Shown one piece after another: positions 16,273 to 25,100 of a stretch of 36,686 nt of DNA. The stretch's first letter is position 1. Each line of letters opens with the position of its first letter. The notes under the pieces are model-generated. The model searched no databases and was not told the origin of the DNA. It was given only the letters and a program-made list of their open reading frames with translations. Position numbers and translations under genes: made by a program. Source of the DNA: DASWHR01 sp036398095. Lineage in GTDB: Bacteria > Actinomycetota > AC-67. The DNA lies in assembly GCA_036398095.1 (NCBI GenBank), contig DASWHR010000041.1, forward strand, positions 1-36,686. Reading direction: 5' to 3'.

Positions 16273-17799
16273 TTGAGGATTCGTCTATTCGCCGTGGCCG
16301 CGGTGCTCGCGCTGGCCCTGCCCGCGGCCGCGCCGGCCACGACCCCAGCCACGACCCCGGCCACGACCCCGGCCACGACCCCGGTCACGACCCCGGCCAC
16401 GATCGCGGTCGCGCCCGGCGGCGACGTCACGATCGCGCCCGCGGCGGCCGGCATTCTGGCAAGCCCGAATGTTTCCCTGATCGCGACCGTTCCCGACGCC
16501 GGCGGCGTCGGCGGCCGCTTCGTTCAGTCGGGCGGCAAGACCTACTACTTCACCACCGGCTATCTGGGGCTTCGCATCTTCGACGCGACCAACGCGGAAC
16601 TGCCGATCCTGGTCGGCGCGCTGCCGCTTCCCGTCTGGGAGAACGAAGACGTGGACGTGTCGGTGTCGCGACGGCTCGCGATGATCTCGGTTGACAACAC
16701 CAGCAGCAACATCGCCGGGGGCATGTACGTCGTGTCGTGGGCGAACCCGGCGCTGCCCACGCTCGAGGCGTTCCTGATGTATCCCGCAGCCACGCCGACC
16801 GGCAAGGGCGGACCGGGCCACATCGCCAACTGCATCGCCGACTGCGCCCGCTACGCCTACGTCGGCGGCGCGCGCGACGGCTCGATCTACATCGTCGATC
16901 TTGCCAACCCGAAGCAGCCGCGTGTCGAAACGACGCGCGTGCTTTCGTCGCAGAATCCCGCCGGTCGCGGCAATGCCGCATTCACCGGCGGCGACGTGCA
17001 CGATGTGTGGGCCGAGTCGGCCACGCGCGTGTGGGCGACGGGTTCGGGCGGGACCGCGCAACTCGACGTGACCAACCCGCTCTCGCCGGTGGTGAAGTAT
17101 CAGATGACCACTGCAGCCAACAACACATGGAATCAGTTCATCCATCACAACTCGATGCGGCTGGACGCATCGACGATGCTCGTCACCGAAGAGGATTGGC
17201 TCCAGCCCTTCTGCGGCGAGACCGGCACCGAGCAAGGCGGCTTCCAGACATGGCAGATCCCCGCGACGACGACCGGCAACTTGACCTTGCGCGACCAATG
17301 GATCACCGAACTCGGAACCTACGTGGACGGCGGCGCCGCGGCGACGATCACCTGCTCGAGTCACTGGTTCACGTTCAACCGGCACAAGATCGTCGCCGTC
17401 GGCTGGTACGACCAAGGCGTGCGCTTCCTCGACGTCACCGATCCCGGCAATATCGTGCAGAAGGGCTACTGGATCCGGCCGTCGGAAGGGATCGGCGCGT
17501 CGGCCGGCTTGTTCCATCCGGTCCGCGACGACATCGTCTACGTTCCCGACTACGAGCGCGGCCTGGACATCATCGCGATCGCGAACGGAGGCGTCGGCGC
17601 CGCGACGGTCGTCGCTCCGATCCGGCAGGAATGGATCACGCCCGGCGTCACCTTCGCCGTCCGGCCGCACCCGCAGTACGGCTACGCATGCCTGCTTCCG
17701 GCCGGTGCCGCGACCGGGGCAGCGACGGGCGCCGGGAAGGAATCGACCGTCCGCACGGCGAAAATTCAGGCGTCCGGCCGGCGAGTCTTGTCCGGCTAA
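16273..17799 (+). CDS. Secreted LVIVD-repeat beta-propeller protein
   Basis: The start is TTG at 16273, 6-10 bases after GAGGGAGGAG. It gives a signal peptide (MRIRLFAVAAVLALALPAAA). A short linker of (TTPA)n follows, encoded by 12-base repeats at about 16340-16400. The rest has LVIVD-type repeats: GLRIFDATNAELPILVGAL, IYIVDLANPKQPRVE, TAQLDVTNPLSPVVKYQ, VRFLDVTDPGNIVQKGYW and LDIIAIANG. This family forms propeller-like folds in secreted or surface proteins, usually with no known catalytic role. Conserved stretches between repeats (HDVWAES, FIHHNSMRLD, CSSHWFTFNRHKIVAVGWYDQGVRFLDV) match the subgroup found in Actinomycetota. The C-terminus is a short Ala/Gly/Thr and then basic tail, without an anchor. 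A TACCCT at 16183-16188 could be the -10 box, leaving a leader of about 78 bases. It is 24 bases upstream of the next gene, so the two are probably cotranscribed. Confidence 0.82.
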   Translation: MRIRLFAVAAVLALALPAAAPATTPATTPATTPATTPVTTPATIAVAPGGDVTIAPAAAGILASPNVSLIATVPDAGGVGGRFVQSGGKTYYFTTGYLGLRIFDATNAELPILVGALPLPVWENEDVDVSVSRRLAMISVDNTSSNIAGGMYVVSWANPALPTLEAFLMYPAATPTGKGGPGHIANCIADCARYAYVGGARDGSIYIVDLANPKQPRVETTRVLSSQNPAGRGNAAFTGGDVHDVWAESATRVWATGSGGTAQLDVTNPLSPVVKYQMTTAANNTWNQFIHHNSMRLDASTMLVTEEDWLQPFCGETGTEQGGFQTWQIPATTTGNLTLRDQWITELGTYVDGGAAATITCSSHWFTFNRHKIVAVGWYDQGVRFLDVTDPGNIVQKGYWIRPSEGIGASAGLFHPVRDDIVYVPDYERGLDIIAIANGGVGAATVVAPIRQEWITPGVTFAVRPHPQYGYACLLPAGAATGAATGAGKESTVRTAKIQASGRRVLSG

Positions 17800-17823
17800 C
17801 CAGAACATGGGGGAGGAAACACG

Positions 17824-18048
17824 ATGAGAAAAGCTCTTGGCTTGCTCGGAGCCCTGGCCGTGGTCGCGGGCATCGGCATCCCGGCGTCGGCCGCGCCCGG
17901 CGGTCCCTGCCAGGGACAGGTGGACGCAATGTGCAGCTACCGGGCGCCGAACAGCACCGAGACCCGCCAGTGCGACTATTGGATCAACGACCCGGCGATC
18001 CAACGCAACTTCTGTGGCGAATTGCCCGGCCTTGGCCCGATCGTCTAG
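17824..18048 (+). CDS. Small secreted protein with four cysteines, unknown function
   Basis: This 74-residue product starts at an ATG preceded by GGGGGAGGAAA, a strong ribosome site. Residues 1-23 are a clear signal peptide (MRKALGLLGALAVVAGIGIP, cleavage at ASA-AP). The mature peptide is about 50 residues, rich in polar groups. It has four Cys, in GPCQ, AMCSY, RQCDY and NFCGE, suited to two disulfides. I recognise no family. It is probably cotranscribed with the LVIVD-repeat gene 24 bases upstream and is followed by a hairpin that may end that transcript. The strong ribosome site suggests abundant secretion. Confidence 0.75.
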   Translation: MRKALGLLGALAVVAGIGIPASAAPGGPCQGQVDAMCSYRAPNSTETRQCDYWINDPAIQRNFCGELPGLGPIV

Positions 18049-18074
18049 CCGGTCGTCTCGACAGAAATATCCGA

Positions 18075-18107
18075 AAGCGGCGAGGATCGGGGAGGTCCTC
18101 GCCGCTT
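18075..18107 (+). terminator. Hairpin terminator after the small secreted protein gene
   Basis: A perfect 12-bp stem (18075-18086 with 18096-18107, AAGCGGCGAGGA and its complement) closes a 9-base loop, 26 bases after the stop codon. It lacks a T-tract, as is common in high-GC genomes. Confidence 0.65.
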
Positions 18108-18195
18108 CCGAGACGAAGCACCTCGAAGAGAGCTGCAGGGCGAGAGGACGAAGAAGCCGTTGCGCGATTGCACGAAACGAACGAAACGGTCCGGC

Positions 18196-19326
18196 ATGCG
18201 CCGGGCCCTGCTCGCGCTGCTTCTGGTGCTTCCGCTGCTTGCCAACGGCACGGCTCGCGCGCTCGACCCGTTCTGCTACAAGCAGCTTCCGCCCGACTCG
18301 GTCTCCGGGCAAGGCACGCGCGCGCAACTCGGATTCCACTACAAGCTTTGGCTGCCGTCCTACGGCGCGCGGTGCGGCGCCGCCAAAGGAACCATCGCCT
18401 ATTACGGCACCAGCGACGCGATCGCCACCGAAGCGGCGATCGATCGTGTGGACATGTTCTACGGCCGCGAAGTGGCGCTCTCGCGGGTCGAGCAAGCGTT
18501 GATCGAAACCGATTCGCGCGCGCAACTGTTCCGGATCGGCAGCGTCCAGCACATCCCCGTCTATATCGACGCGCTGACCGTTTCCTACAACCTTGATTGC
18601 GCGAAGCAGCCGCTCAAAATCAGCGGCGAGAATCTCGCGCTCATGTACGCCGGCCTGATCACGTCGTGGAACGACGAGGCGCTCGTGGCCGATAATCCGT
18701 CGCTGGCGGCCTGCGAGCGTGCCGTGCGCTTGGTCGTGCGATCCGACCAGGGCGGTGCATCGCTGGTCTTCAAGGATTATCTCGCCAAGCGCAATCCGAT
18801 GTTCCGCCCCTATGTCGAGCCGCAATTGAATCAGGCGTGGCCTCTGGGCGCCTCGCCGGTGTGCAAGGGCAACGCCGACGAGGGGATGGCCGGTTGCATC
18901 TCCAGCCGTCAAGGCGCCATCGGCTACGTCTCGCTTCGCGTCGCAAAGGACCGTGGCCTCAAGCAAGCGCTCATCGACAACGGCTCGGGCGCGTATGCCG
19001 CTGCGACATCGAACGGTTGTAAGCAGGCCGCCGATTCGTCCACGCTCCCGCCACAGACGACCGGAGACTGGAGCGGAGCGTCGCTCACCAACCCGCCGTC
19101 GGGATACGCGCTGTGCAGCTTCGGATTCGTCTTGGCCTGGCAGAACTACCGCGGCCCCTACCCGACGACGGCCAACCCCGAACAGGTCCGCAACATTCGC
19201 GATTACCTGATCGTGGTGCTGAGCGATCCCGTGCAGGCCAAGCTCGTGAACTTCGCCGTGTCGCCGCTGCCGCCGCGCGTCCTGTCGCTTGCGCGCGCCG
19301 GGGTCAATTCGATTGAACTTTCGTAA
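18196..19326 (+). CDS. Secreted PstS-like phosphate/anion-binding protein (orphan)
   Basis: The ATG at 18196 gives a compact signal peptide (MRRALLALLLVLPLLANGTA, cleavage near ARA-LD). An in-frame TTG at 18160 would add 12 mostly basic residues and cannot be excluded. The mature protein has PstS family features in order: an early GTSDAIA segment, IPVYIDALTVSYNLD, ISGENLALMYAGLITSWNDEAL, then VRSDQGGAS (near residue 180), which matches the ligand loop R-x-D-x-S/G-G-T/S. QGAIGYVSL and a C-terminal helical region follow. PstS binds phosphate for the PstCAB transporter, but no pstC, pstA or pstB is nearby and no lipobox Cys is seen at the cleavage site. So it may bind another ligand, or serve as a free extracellular protein, in keeping with its secreted neighbours. 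Six or more Cys in the mature part suggest disulfides. Confidence 0.78.
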   Translation: MRRALLALLLVLPLLANGTARALDPFCYKQLPPDSVSGQGTRAQLGFHYKLWLPSYGARCGAAKGTIAYYGTSDAIATEAAIDRVDMFYGREVALSRVEQALIETDSRAQLFRIGSVQHIPVYIDALTVSYNLDCAKQPLKISGENLALMYAGLITSWNDEALVADNPSLAACERAVRLVVRSDQGGASLVFKDYLAKRNPMFRPYVEPQLNQAWPLGASPVCKGNADEGMAGCISSRQGAIGYVSLRVAKDRGLKQALIDNGSGAYAAATSNGCKQAADSSTLPPQTTGDWSGASLTNPPSGYALCSFGFVLAWQNYRGPYPTTANPEQVRNIRDYLIVVLSDPVQAKLVNFAVSPLPPRVLSLARAGVNSIELS

Positions 19327-19535
19327 GACGCACCGGTCTCCTTCGTATCTTCGCAGGTCATAGGCCGTATTCCAGGAAAACACGCCCGAGGGGCAGGAAC
19401 AGGTCCGTGGCAGGGCGAATAGCCCAACAGGAACAGGACGTCGTCCAGGGGGCAATTGTGGACGGCGCCCCGCCGGGGGAATCGCCCCGGCGATCCGGAG
19501 GGGATGCCCTACGAGGGCAAGGAGGAGGATTCTCG

Positions 19536-20783
19536 ATGCGTGTCACACGTTGGAGGAAGGCGGTGCCGATCCTCGTCGGAACGGCCATCGTCGGATCGAT
19601 GATCTCGCTGCCGTCGATGGCGCACACGGTCCCGATCAAAGCCGTGCCCGGCGCGGGTCAGGCCGTGCGCGGCGTGGATCCGGGTCAGACCGGCTGCCCG
19701 AACTTCGCTTGGGGTGGCACCTCGGCGACGACGGACAACCCGTGCGCGGTTTGGTTCCAGGTGAACCAGCCGATCACGCCCGCGTCCACGCTTTCGGTTT
19801 TCGGGCCCGACGATGACGGCGCGGCGGTCGCCGGAACGGTCTCGCACCGCGATTCGGCGACGGCGCCCCAAACGGGGACCGGCAGCCTCGCGTCGAACCT
19901 GCCCGGCCCCGACACGGTCATCTTCACGCCTGCGGCCGCGCTGACGGCCGGTAGTTATCGCGCCCTCGCACTGATGACCGACGACCCGCTTCTGGGCGCT
20001 CACGGACAGAACTGCGACGAGAACACCGGTCCCACGTTCAACTGCTTCGAGTGGCGCTTCACCGTCGCGCCGACGCCGGCGACGCCGGTCATCACCTCGC
20101 CGGCCGAAGGCGGCTCCGAAAGCACGCGCCTCGTCACCGTGAGCGGCACGGCTGAGAGCAATTCCGTGGTCGAGATCCGCGACGCCGCCGACGCGGTGCT
20201 CGCCGAGGCGGCCGCGACCGCCGCCGGTGAGTTCGAAGCGCTGATTCCCGCCGCGGACGGAGCGAACACGATCACGGCTCGCGCCACGTCCGCGATGGCC
20301 ACGACGGCCGAGCGCAAGTGGGCGGCCTATGTGGAGTGCCGCGACGCGGCCATCGACCCGGACAACGCATTGCTGCTCGAGGAGGAGTGCGGCGTTGCAC
20401 CGGCCGAGGCTCTGCCTCCGGTCGCGACGTCCGCCGCGGTTTCCTTCACCGCCGACGCGACGCCCGACACGGAAGCGCCCGAACTCACGCTGATCACGCC
20501 GCCGGACACGATCCAGTTGCTCGAGGCCGAGGCGCTCGTCGTGGGGACGGCGACCGACAACGACCAAATCGAGTCACTCCATGTCGTCGTCACGGACCTG
20601 CTGTCGAACGCGGTAACGGCCTTCACGGTCACCTTCGACAAGGAGCCGATCACGGACTGGTCGGTCAGCCTGCACGGAATCGGCTATTTCACCGTCTCGG
20701 TGACCGCCGAAGACCGCGCCGGCAACGCGTCCACCACCATCACGACCACGTACTTGTCGACGACCGGAAACTTGCTGGCCTAG
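19536..20783 (+). CDS. Secreted protein with SbsA-like and Ig-like domains
   Basis: The frame is open upstream to 19407, but the ATG at 19536 is chosen because GGAGGAGG (19521-19528) precedes it and a signal peptide follows (MRVTRWRKAVPILVGTAIVG ..., cleavage near MAHT). The 415-residue product has a first domain (about 30-185) like SbsA/Big_5 Ig-like domains (ITPASTLSVF ... VIFTPAAALTAGSYRALAL). A Big_6-like domain follows (about 188-275; ITSPAEGGSESTRLVTVSGT, then ITARATSAM), then a Cys-containing linker, then a last Ig-like domain (about 310-410) ending in VTAEDRAGNASTT. The last two resemble domains of the protein at 1-1869. A structural or adhesive surface role is likely. No anchor is visible. 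A weak hairpin (19471-19478 with 19485-19492) lies in the 209-base gap upstream. Confidence 0.75.
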   Translation: MRVTRWRKAVPILVGTAIVGSMISLPSMAHTVPIKAVPGAGQAVRGVDPGQTGCPNFAWGGTSATTDNPCAVWFQVNQPITPASTLSVFGPDDDGAAVAGTVSHRDSATAPQTGTGSLASNLPGPDTVIFTPAAALTAGSYRALALMTDDPLLGAHGQNCDENTGPTFNCFEWRFTVAPTPATPVITSPAEGGSESTRLVTVSGTAESNSVVEIRDAADAVLAEAAATAAGEFEALIPAADGANTITARATSAMATTAERKWAAYVECRDAAIDPDNALLLEEECGVAPAEALPPVATSAAVSFTADATPDTEAPELTLITPPDTIQLLEAEALVVGTATDNDQIESLHVVVTDLLSNAVTAFTVTFDKEPITDWSVSLHGIGYFTVSVTAEDRAGNASTTITTTYLSTTGNLLA

Positions 20784-20838
20784 CTCGAAAGATCGGGATG
20801 CCCACGAGGCGTCTCACGAGAAGGGGAGGGTACCGAGG

Positions 20839-21873
20839 ATGAGGAACTTCACCAAGAAGATGTTGATCATGACCGTCGCCCTGGCGGCCGTCGCGGTGGG
20901 CGGCATCGGAAACGCTGCCGACATCGCGTGCCCGGGTGGGGAGACGAGCAGCTTCCCGTCGACGCGTCGCGTCGTCTGGACCCAGTCGAACAGCTGCGTG
21001 GTCGAGCCGCTTCTGAGCCGGTCCGACGGCCTGCTGGTCTACGTCAAGGACGGCGAGCCCGACAACTTGGGCGAGGCCAACCTGAAATCGATCGATTTCC
21101 AGACGGTCGGCGACAACATCAACGTCAAGCTAGCGACGGCCGAGCGGATCCCGCGAAACATCAACGAGTTCCCGCAGACGACGGGTGCCGGCGTTCGCGC
21201 GCCCTACGGCGGCGTCCACGTGCTCGCGCTGTTCCAGACGCCGCAGCTTCAGACCACGCAGGTGATGGGTCTGACGGCGACGGGCGGGACGGCCACGTTC
21301 GGTCCGTACAACATTCAGGACAACTACCACTTCTTCGTCTACTACGGCATCACGGCCAGCTCGGGTGCGACGCCGACGTGCGGCTGGGGCATCTACGACC
21401 AGTTCGGTCAGTTGTTCTCGGTGTTCAGCCAGAGCCACGTGGACTCGGGTGAGAACTTCAGCTGCGTCAACAACGGTGCCGGACTAATCACGATGAACTT
21501 CAAGTACCGCACGAACTGGCGGCTGGAGCCCGAAGGTCTGAACCGGACGATCGAACTGGTCAAGGCCGGTCAGAGGATCACCAACGTCAAGGGCTTCACC
21601 TGGATGGACCACGAGGTCGGCGGTCCGCCGCCGGTCGGTCTTGTCGTCGGTCTGACGCACTACACCGACGTGATCCCGAAGGCGGGCTACGACTTCGGCG
21701 CGTGGGTCGGGGACCCGAACTCGGGCGGCGTGCCGACGCACACCTGCTCGCGGTACCCGATCATCGGGACCGTGCCGAACCCGCTCGCGACCGGCTCGGC
21801 GTGCTACGCCAGCCTGTCGGCTTCGGGCGTCGGTTTGGGCATGCGGCCGACCAGCCTCGCGGTCAACGCCTAA
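20839..21873 (+). CDS. Secreted protein of unknown function (344 aa)
   Basis: The ATG at 20839 follows a purine-rich AGAAGGGGAGGG. It starts a signal peptide (MRNFTKKMLIMTVALAAVAV, cleavage near GNA-AD). The mature protein is about 318 residues, rich in Gly, Thr, Tyr and aromatic residues. It has paired Cys (ADIACPG ... NSCVVE; PTCGWG ... FSCVNN; HTCSRY ... SACYAS), which suggests three disulfides, and segments such as YHFFVYYGITASSG and ITMNFKYRTNWRLEP that look like beta-strands. I do not recognise a family. It sits 55 bases after the Ig/SbsA-like gene and is followed by the strongest terminator hairpin in the window, so it is probably the last gene of that transcript. It could be a surface-layer or matrix component; that is only a guess from the beta-rich, abundant-looking character. 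Confidence 0.75.
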   Translation: MRNFTKKMLIMTVALAAVAVGGIGNAADIACPGGETSSFPSTRRVVWTQSNSCVVEPLLSRSDGLLVYVKDGEPDNLGEANLKSIDFQTVGDNINVKLATAERIPRNINEFPQTTGAGVRAPYGGVHVLALFQTPQLQTTQVMGLTATGGTATFGPYNIQDNYHFFVYYGITASSGATPTCGWGIYDQFGQLFSVFSQSHVDSGENFSCVNNGAGLITMNFKYRTNWRLEPEGLNRTIELVKAGQRITNVKGFTWMDHEVGGPPPVGLVVGLTHYTDVIPKAGYDFGAWVGDPNSGGVPTHTCSRYPIIGTVPNPLATGSACYASLSASGVGLGMRPTSLAVNA

Positions 21874-21907
21874 GCAAGCAACACGGCACGCCCCACACGG
21901 CAAGCCA

Positions 21908-21937
21908 AGGAGGGGGACGGACAACCGTCCCCCTCCT
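21908..21937 (+). terminator. Strong hairpin terminator ending the secreted-protein operon
   Basis: A perfect 13-bp stem (AGGAGGGGGACGG at 21908-21920 with its complement at 21925-21937) closes an ACAA loop 35 bases after the stop codon. The 3' side (GTCTCATTCTTC) is pyrimidine-rich with few consecutive T. The 244 bases up to the next gene hold a direct repeat of TTTCTGCGGG (about 22045-22070) and nothing else I can name. Confidence 0.85.
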
Positions 21938-22181
21938 GTCTCATTCTTCGTGAATCGGATGATCCCGGGATGATCGCGGTCCATTAGCGGCCGGATCCGG
22001 GGACTGGGGCAGGGAATCGCGCCGACGAAGGTGAATACGTTTCTGCGGGTTTTTTTCTGCGGGCATATGGGGTGCCCGTTCCATCCTTGGCGGGAGTATT
22101 CTTGATGTTTTCTAGGGTTTCGCATGATTTCCACCGGGCGTGGCCACGAGCCTGCCGGCCGGAAAGCACCCACGAGGACGG

Positions 22182-25100
22182 ATGAGGGGCATCGTTTCCA
22201 TTCAGGGGAGGCGCGCGGGCTTCGCCCGACGCGTGGCGGCCGCCTGCTCGATCCTGATCCTGGCGACCGTGCTGCCCGGCTCCGCCGCTCCCGAGCCGGC
22301 CGAATCATTCGCGCGCGGCGGGCTCCGCGGCTCGAAAGCGACGATGGCCCCGGTCCGCGTTCCCGCGCGCGTGTCGCGACTTGCGGTCGTACCCGGCACG
22401 AAGCAGTACTGGGCGATCGGGCTCGCCACCGCCGTCGTCCCCGGATGGGACGGAACCAGCCCGGGCGGGCAGGTCGTGTTCCTCCGCGGCGACGGATCCA
22501 CCCGGGACATGACGTGGGACATGATCGGCCCGCCGGTCAAAGACGGGAAGCCGGCGAACCCGACGCTGACGAACTTCTCGCTCGCGCCGAACGGCGAAGG
22601 ATGGGCGGTCGGAGAGGACGGCCTGCTCGTCCATCACGCGCCCGGCGGCGGATGGCGCATCGATTCGCAGAGCGGCATCACGCCGCGAACGCTGCAGTCG
22701 GTCAGCCTCGGCGTCGCGAACGGAACCGTGTACGGCTACGCGGTCGGCGAACAACGAACGATCCTTCGTCTCAGCGGGCGAACCTGGACGGTCGAGGCCG
22801 GAATCTCCGCGGTCGAAGGCGACCTGATCGCCGTCAGCGCCGTCTCGCCGAACGAAGCATGGGCCGTGAGCCGTTCCGCGTCGGACGCGCTTTTCATCTG
22901 GCATCGCGAAGGAAGTGTGTGGAGCCGGTACCTGACGCAGCGGCCGATGTTCGATAGTCCGCCGGCATCGGCCGGATGTTGCGCGACCAACAAGTCGGCG
23001 CGCGGGTCGGCGATCGCCGCGACGCCGAACGGCGTGTGGGTGACGGGCGAAATGGCGCCGGTGGATCCCTCGAGCCCGTTCGTGGACGAAGTCGTCGGCG
23101 ACCAGTCGCGGCCGTTCGCGTTGTTCATCGCCAACCAAGGCGGTCTCACCAGCTACTGCCCCGACATGTACGCGCTCGGCCGCTACGACGCCGGCCCGCA
23201 GCGCGTGACGGCCACGCGGCTCTGCGATCAGTCGATGCCGCTGTCGGCCTTCGATCTGACCAGCTTGACGGCGTTCCCGTCGGGCGAGGTGTTCGCCGGC
23301 GGCATGGGCCTGTTCCATTTCAAGGACGGCGGATGGTGGCGCGAGCCCAACGTCGCCGGCTATCTGGTTTCCGTCGCGTTCGCGTCTCCCACCGACGGCT
23401 GGGTTGCCTCCAGCGGCAACACGTTCGGCGCCGGCGGCGCCGTCTACTCCAGCACGACGGTGCTCGGCCGCTGGTCGCCGGCGCAGACCGCGCCGCGCGT
23501 GGCGCGGTGGAGCCAGCCCAGCACGAAGGTGCTCGAGGCAGTGGCCGTCGAGCCGAACGGTTCGCGCACGATGGCCGTCGGGCAGGAGGGCATCTCGCTG
23601 CTGAAAGGCGCCGACGGCGCCTGGGACACCATCCAGATGAGCCTCAGCGAGACGCTCCACGATGTCGCCTGGGCCGGCTCGACCGCATGGGCGGTGGGAA
23701 CACGCGGGGTGTTCGCGCGCTTCGACGGCCGGGAGTGGGTGGTTCCCTACGGGCTCGGACAGATCGTTGGTGAAGCGCTGTTCGGGGTCGCGTTCCGCTC
23801 GCCGACCGACGGTGTCGCCGTCGGCGAAGGCGGCGTGATCGTCCGGTTCGACGGCCGCGGCTGGCGTGTCGATCCGGCATCGAAGCGCGCGACGAGCAAA
23901 TCGCTCTACGCGATCGCCGTCGCCGGGGATCGCTACGTCGCCGTCGGCGAAGCCGGCACCGTGCTGGTGTCGGCCGGCAGCGGATGGAAAGCCGTTCAAG
24001 GGTTGACGCCGCTGCTGCGCCGCGGATCGCAGACGCCGGCCGATCTCTACGACGTCGTCGCGATTGCCGGCGACGAGATCGCCGTCGGCGGCGCCCGTTC
24101 CGTTCTGCTGACCGGACGGCCCGAGGCGCTCGCGCCGCTGCCGGTGCCGCCCGAGGGCGCCGTCGTCGCGCTCGACGCGCGGCGGGCCGGCTCCGTGCTT
24201 CGCATTCTCGCCTCGGTCAGCGAAGAGACCGAGAAGTACGCCGGTTCGCGGCTGTCGCTGTCCAGCGCGACGCTCATGGCATTCGACGGCGTGCGTTGGA
24301 CGGACGCGCACCGCACGGCGCCGCGCTCGCAGTATCCGACCTACGAGCCGTCGGCCCCGGAGGATCCGCCGCTGGCCGTGATTCTCGACGACGATGGACG
24401 CTCCGGATGGGCCGTCGGCGGCCGCATCGCCAACGCCGTCGATCCCGACGGCCACATCCAGGCGATCGCGACCTCATCGTTGTTCCGCTTCGACGCCGTG
24501 CGAAGCCCGCGCGAGCCCGACACCGAAGCGACGCCGAATCTGCCGAAGACCGGAACGACGTTTGCGTTCTTCGGTGAGAGCGGCTGCGACGCGGCGCTGT
24601 GCAGCCTTGCCGTCGGCAGCGGCGTGAAGGGCGACGTGATCGCGGCCCAGATTCAGGATGAGATCAATTCGCTGGCCGGCAAGCCGGGCGCGCCGGCGTT
24701 CGCGCTCTACGGCGGCGGGATGCGCCGTCTGGGTTTGCCCGAAGAGCTGGCCGAATTCAAGGGGTTCTTGGACCGGATGGCGATCCCGACGTTCGCGGCC
24801 GTCGGAGAGACCGATCTGTTCCAGTCGCAAGAGACGCCCCAGCTCAGCGGCGCCGCCGGCCGGATGGTCCAAGGCTCGCTGCCGGCCAACAACATCTACT
24901 ATCGCGAAGGGTTCGCCTCGGCCTACGCGCCGTGGGGCACGCGCAAGGCACCCGGGCCGATCAAGCCCGTCGTGGTCGTGGGCGAGCCCACCCCGGCCGC
25001 CGGCCAAGCCCGAACCCACTACGCATTCGACTACGTCACCCGCGGGAAGGAGTCGCTCCGCGTCGTCGTGCTCGACTCCAGCCGCCGCTCGTTGTCGTCG

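Noticed and set aside
16285..19455. Minus-strand open frame of 1056 codons across three plus-strand genes
   Set aside because: It spans intergenic gaps and a terminator of real genes on the other strand and has biased composition; shadow frame.
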